Shown here: positions 4,772 through 5,346 of the stretch, piece after piece | Layout of the letters: each line of letters begins with the position of its first letter | Numbering within the stretch: position 1 is the first letter of the stretch | Origin: Pseudolabrys sp. | GTDB taxonomy: Bacteria > Pseudomonadota > Alphaproteobacteria > Rhizobiales > Xanthobacteraceae | Reading direction: 5' to 3' | Assembly: GCA_026125925.1 (NCBI GenBank) | Contig: JAHCKF010000257.1 | Span: 1 to 5,346, forward strand | Length of the DNA: 5,346 nucleotides | The notes under the pieces: model-generated | What the model saw: the letters and a program-made list of their open reading frames with translations, nothing else | What the model was told of the DNA's origin: nothing | Database searches by the model: none | Translations under genes and position numbers: made by a program

Positions 4772-4797
4772 AAAGCGGTTGCGCCGGCAACCGCTTT
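4772..4797. repeat. perfect 11-bp palindromic hairpin between divergent genes
   Basis: AAAGCGGTTGC (4772-4782) and GCAACCGCTTT (4787-4797) are perfect inverted copies around a 4-base loop. On the minus strand TTTTCG follows, which looks like a terminator, but no minus-strand gene lies upstream for it to end. It sits between a minus-strand gene and a plus-strand gene that diverge. It could be an intergenic palindromic repeat, an operator, or a block against stray transcription. Confidence 0.6.
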
Positions 4798-4875
4798 AGC
4801 ATGCACTCTCGAAAACGTTCCCGCGGCTGGCATTCGATATGTTGTCCAGTTTACCCCCCGCGAAGGACGATGATC

Positions 4876-5346
4876 ATGGAACAGCTCTCACGCAGAACGC
4901 TTTTGGCGACGACCGCGGCCGCCGGTGTGGCAACGGGCCTGATGTCGCTCAGTGCGAACGCGGCCGAGGGCCTGCCGCAGCCGCAACGCTTAGGCCACGG
5001 CGGCAACGATCCGGGACCGCGCAATGTCGCGATCGACCGGCAGAAGCCCGATATCCTGGTGCCGCCTGCGACCGACTCCGGCACGCTGCCCAATCTGGCC
5101 TTCTCGTTTTCCGACGCCCACGTCCGTCTTGGCACCGGGGGCTGGACGCGCCAGGTGACGAGCCGCGAACTGCCGGTCTCGGTCACGGTCGCCGGCGTCG
5201 ACATGCGCCTGAACACCGGCGGCATCCGCGAGATGCACTGGCACAAGGCGGCCGAGTGGTCCTACATGCTGTACGGCCGCGCGCGCATCACGGCGATGGA
5301 TTTCGACGGCAAGCTGTTCGTCGAGGATGTCGGCGTCGGCGACCTC
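4876..5346 (+). CDS. oxdC: oxalate decarboxylase family bicupin, Tat-exported, N-terminal 157 aa (cut by window edge)
   Basis: The reading frame is open to the right edge. It starts with a twin-arginine signal peptide (SRRTLLAT, residues 5-12, then a hydrophobic stretch to about 29, likely cleavage at ANA|A). A lead segment [19 protein letters not shown] and [17 protein letters not shown] follow. The first cupin comes next: [20 protein letters not shown], with H121, H123 and E127 in the places of the first-cupin Mn ligands, then [20 protein letters not shown] and GDL. This order is typical of oxalate decarboxylase (oxalate + H+ to formate + CO2, Mn- and O2-dependent). The fourth ligand His, the lid loop that separates decarboxylase from oxidase, and the second cupin are outside the window. 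AAGGA (4863-4867) lies eight bases before the ATG; the in-frame ATG at 4870 is too close to it. Confidence 0.88.
   Translation, partial: MEQLSRRTLLATTAAAGVATGLMSLSANAAEGLPQPQRLGHGGNDPGPRNVAIDRQKPDILVPPATDSGTLPNLAFSFSDAHVRLGTGGWTRQVTSRELPVSVTVAGVDMRLNTGGIREMHWHKAAEWSYMLYGRARITAMDFDGKLFVEDVGVGDL

Noticed and set aside
4167..4799. 210-codon plus-strand ORF
   Set aside because: Antisense to the secreted protein gene. Its product is a low-complexity Arg/Ala/Val run typical of a GC-rich shadow frame, and it has no SD.

Overview
The window is GC-rich alphaproteobacterial DNA. It most resembles a soil member of the Hyphomicrobiales in the Bradyrhizobium/Rhodopseudomonas group. This rests on the protein families, the codon use, and GGAAC-N16/17-CGTT promoters of the alphaproteobacterial general stress sigma factor EcfG. 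The genus is an inference, not something the sequence proves. No tRNA, rRNA, CRISPR array, transposase or phage gene was seen.

Layout. Left edge (1-830): the 5' end of a PaaI-type hotdog thioesterase gene, a 48-residue charged protein gene with its own terminator, and a first small zinc-ribbon gene, all on the minus strand. Next is a 386-base gene-free stretch holding a likely stress promoter. Plus strand 1214-1736: a tight two-gene operon, a DUF2171 protein followed by a very basic Myb/SANT-like DNA-binding protein, ending in a hairpin terminator. Minus strand 1926-3103: an isochorismatase-family cysteine hydrolase, and upstream of it a ferritin-like DUF892 (YciE/YciF-type) gene. A near-perfect terminator lies between the two. 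Region 3104-3288 is a divergent promoter region with two facing-away EcfG-type promoters. They serve DUF892 on the left and a 52-residue hydrophilic protein on the right. Minus strand 3453-4105: a second and a third small zinc-ribbon gene. Minus strand 4380-4688: a secreted Tyr/Arg-rich four-cysteine protein with a long nested terminator hairpin. Right edge (4876 onward): the start of a Tat-exported bicupin oxalate decarboxylase, cut by the window end.

How it fits together. Eight of the twelve genes encode proteins of about 105 residues or fewer, mostly uncharacterised. Four transcription units (DUF2171 operon, DUF892, the 52-residue protein, the secreted protein) are preceded at similar distances by matches to the EcfG promoter. 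The region therefore looks like an accessory cluster of general stress response genes, with three related zinc-ribbon proteins placed among them. The regulon is an inference from promoter motifs. No defence system, biosynthetic cluster or other clearly new multi-gene machine can be supported.
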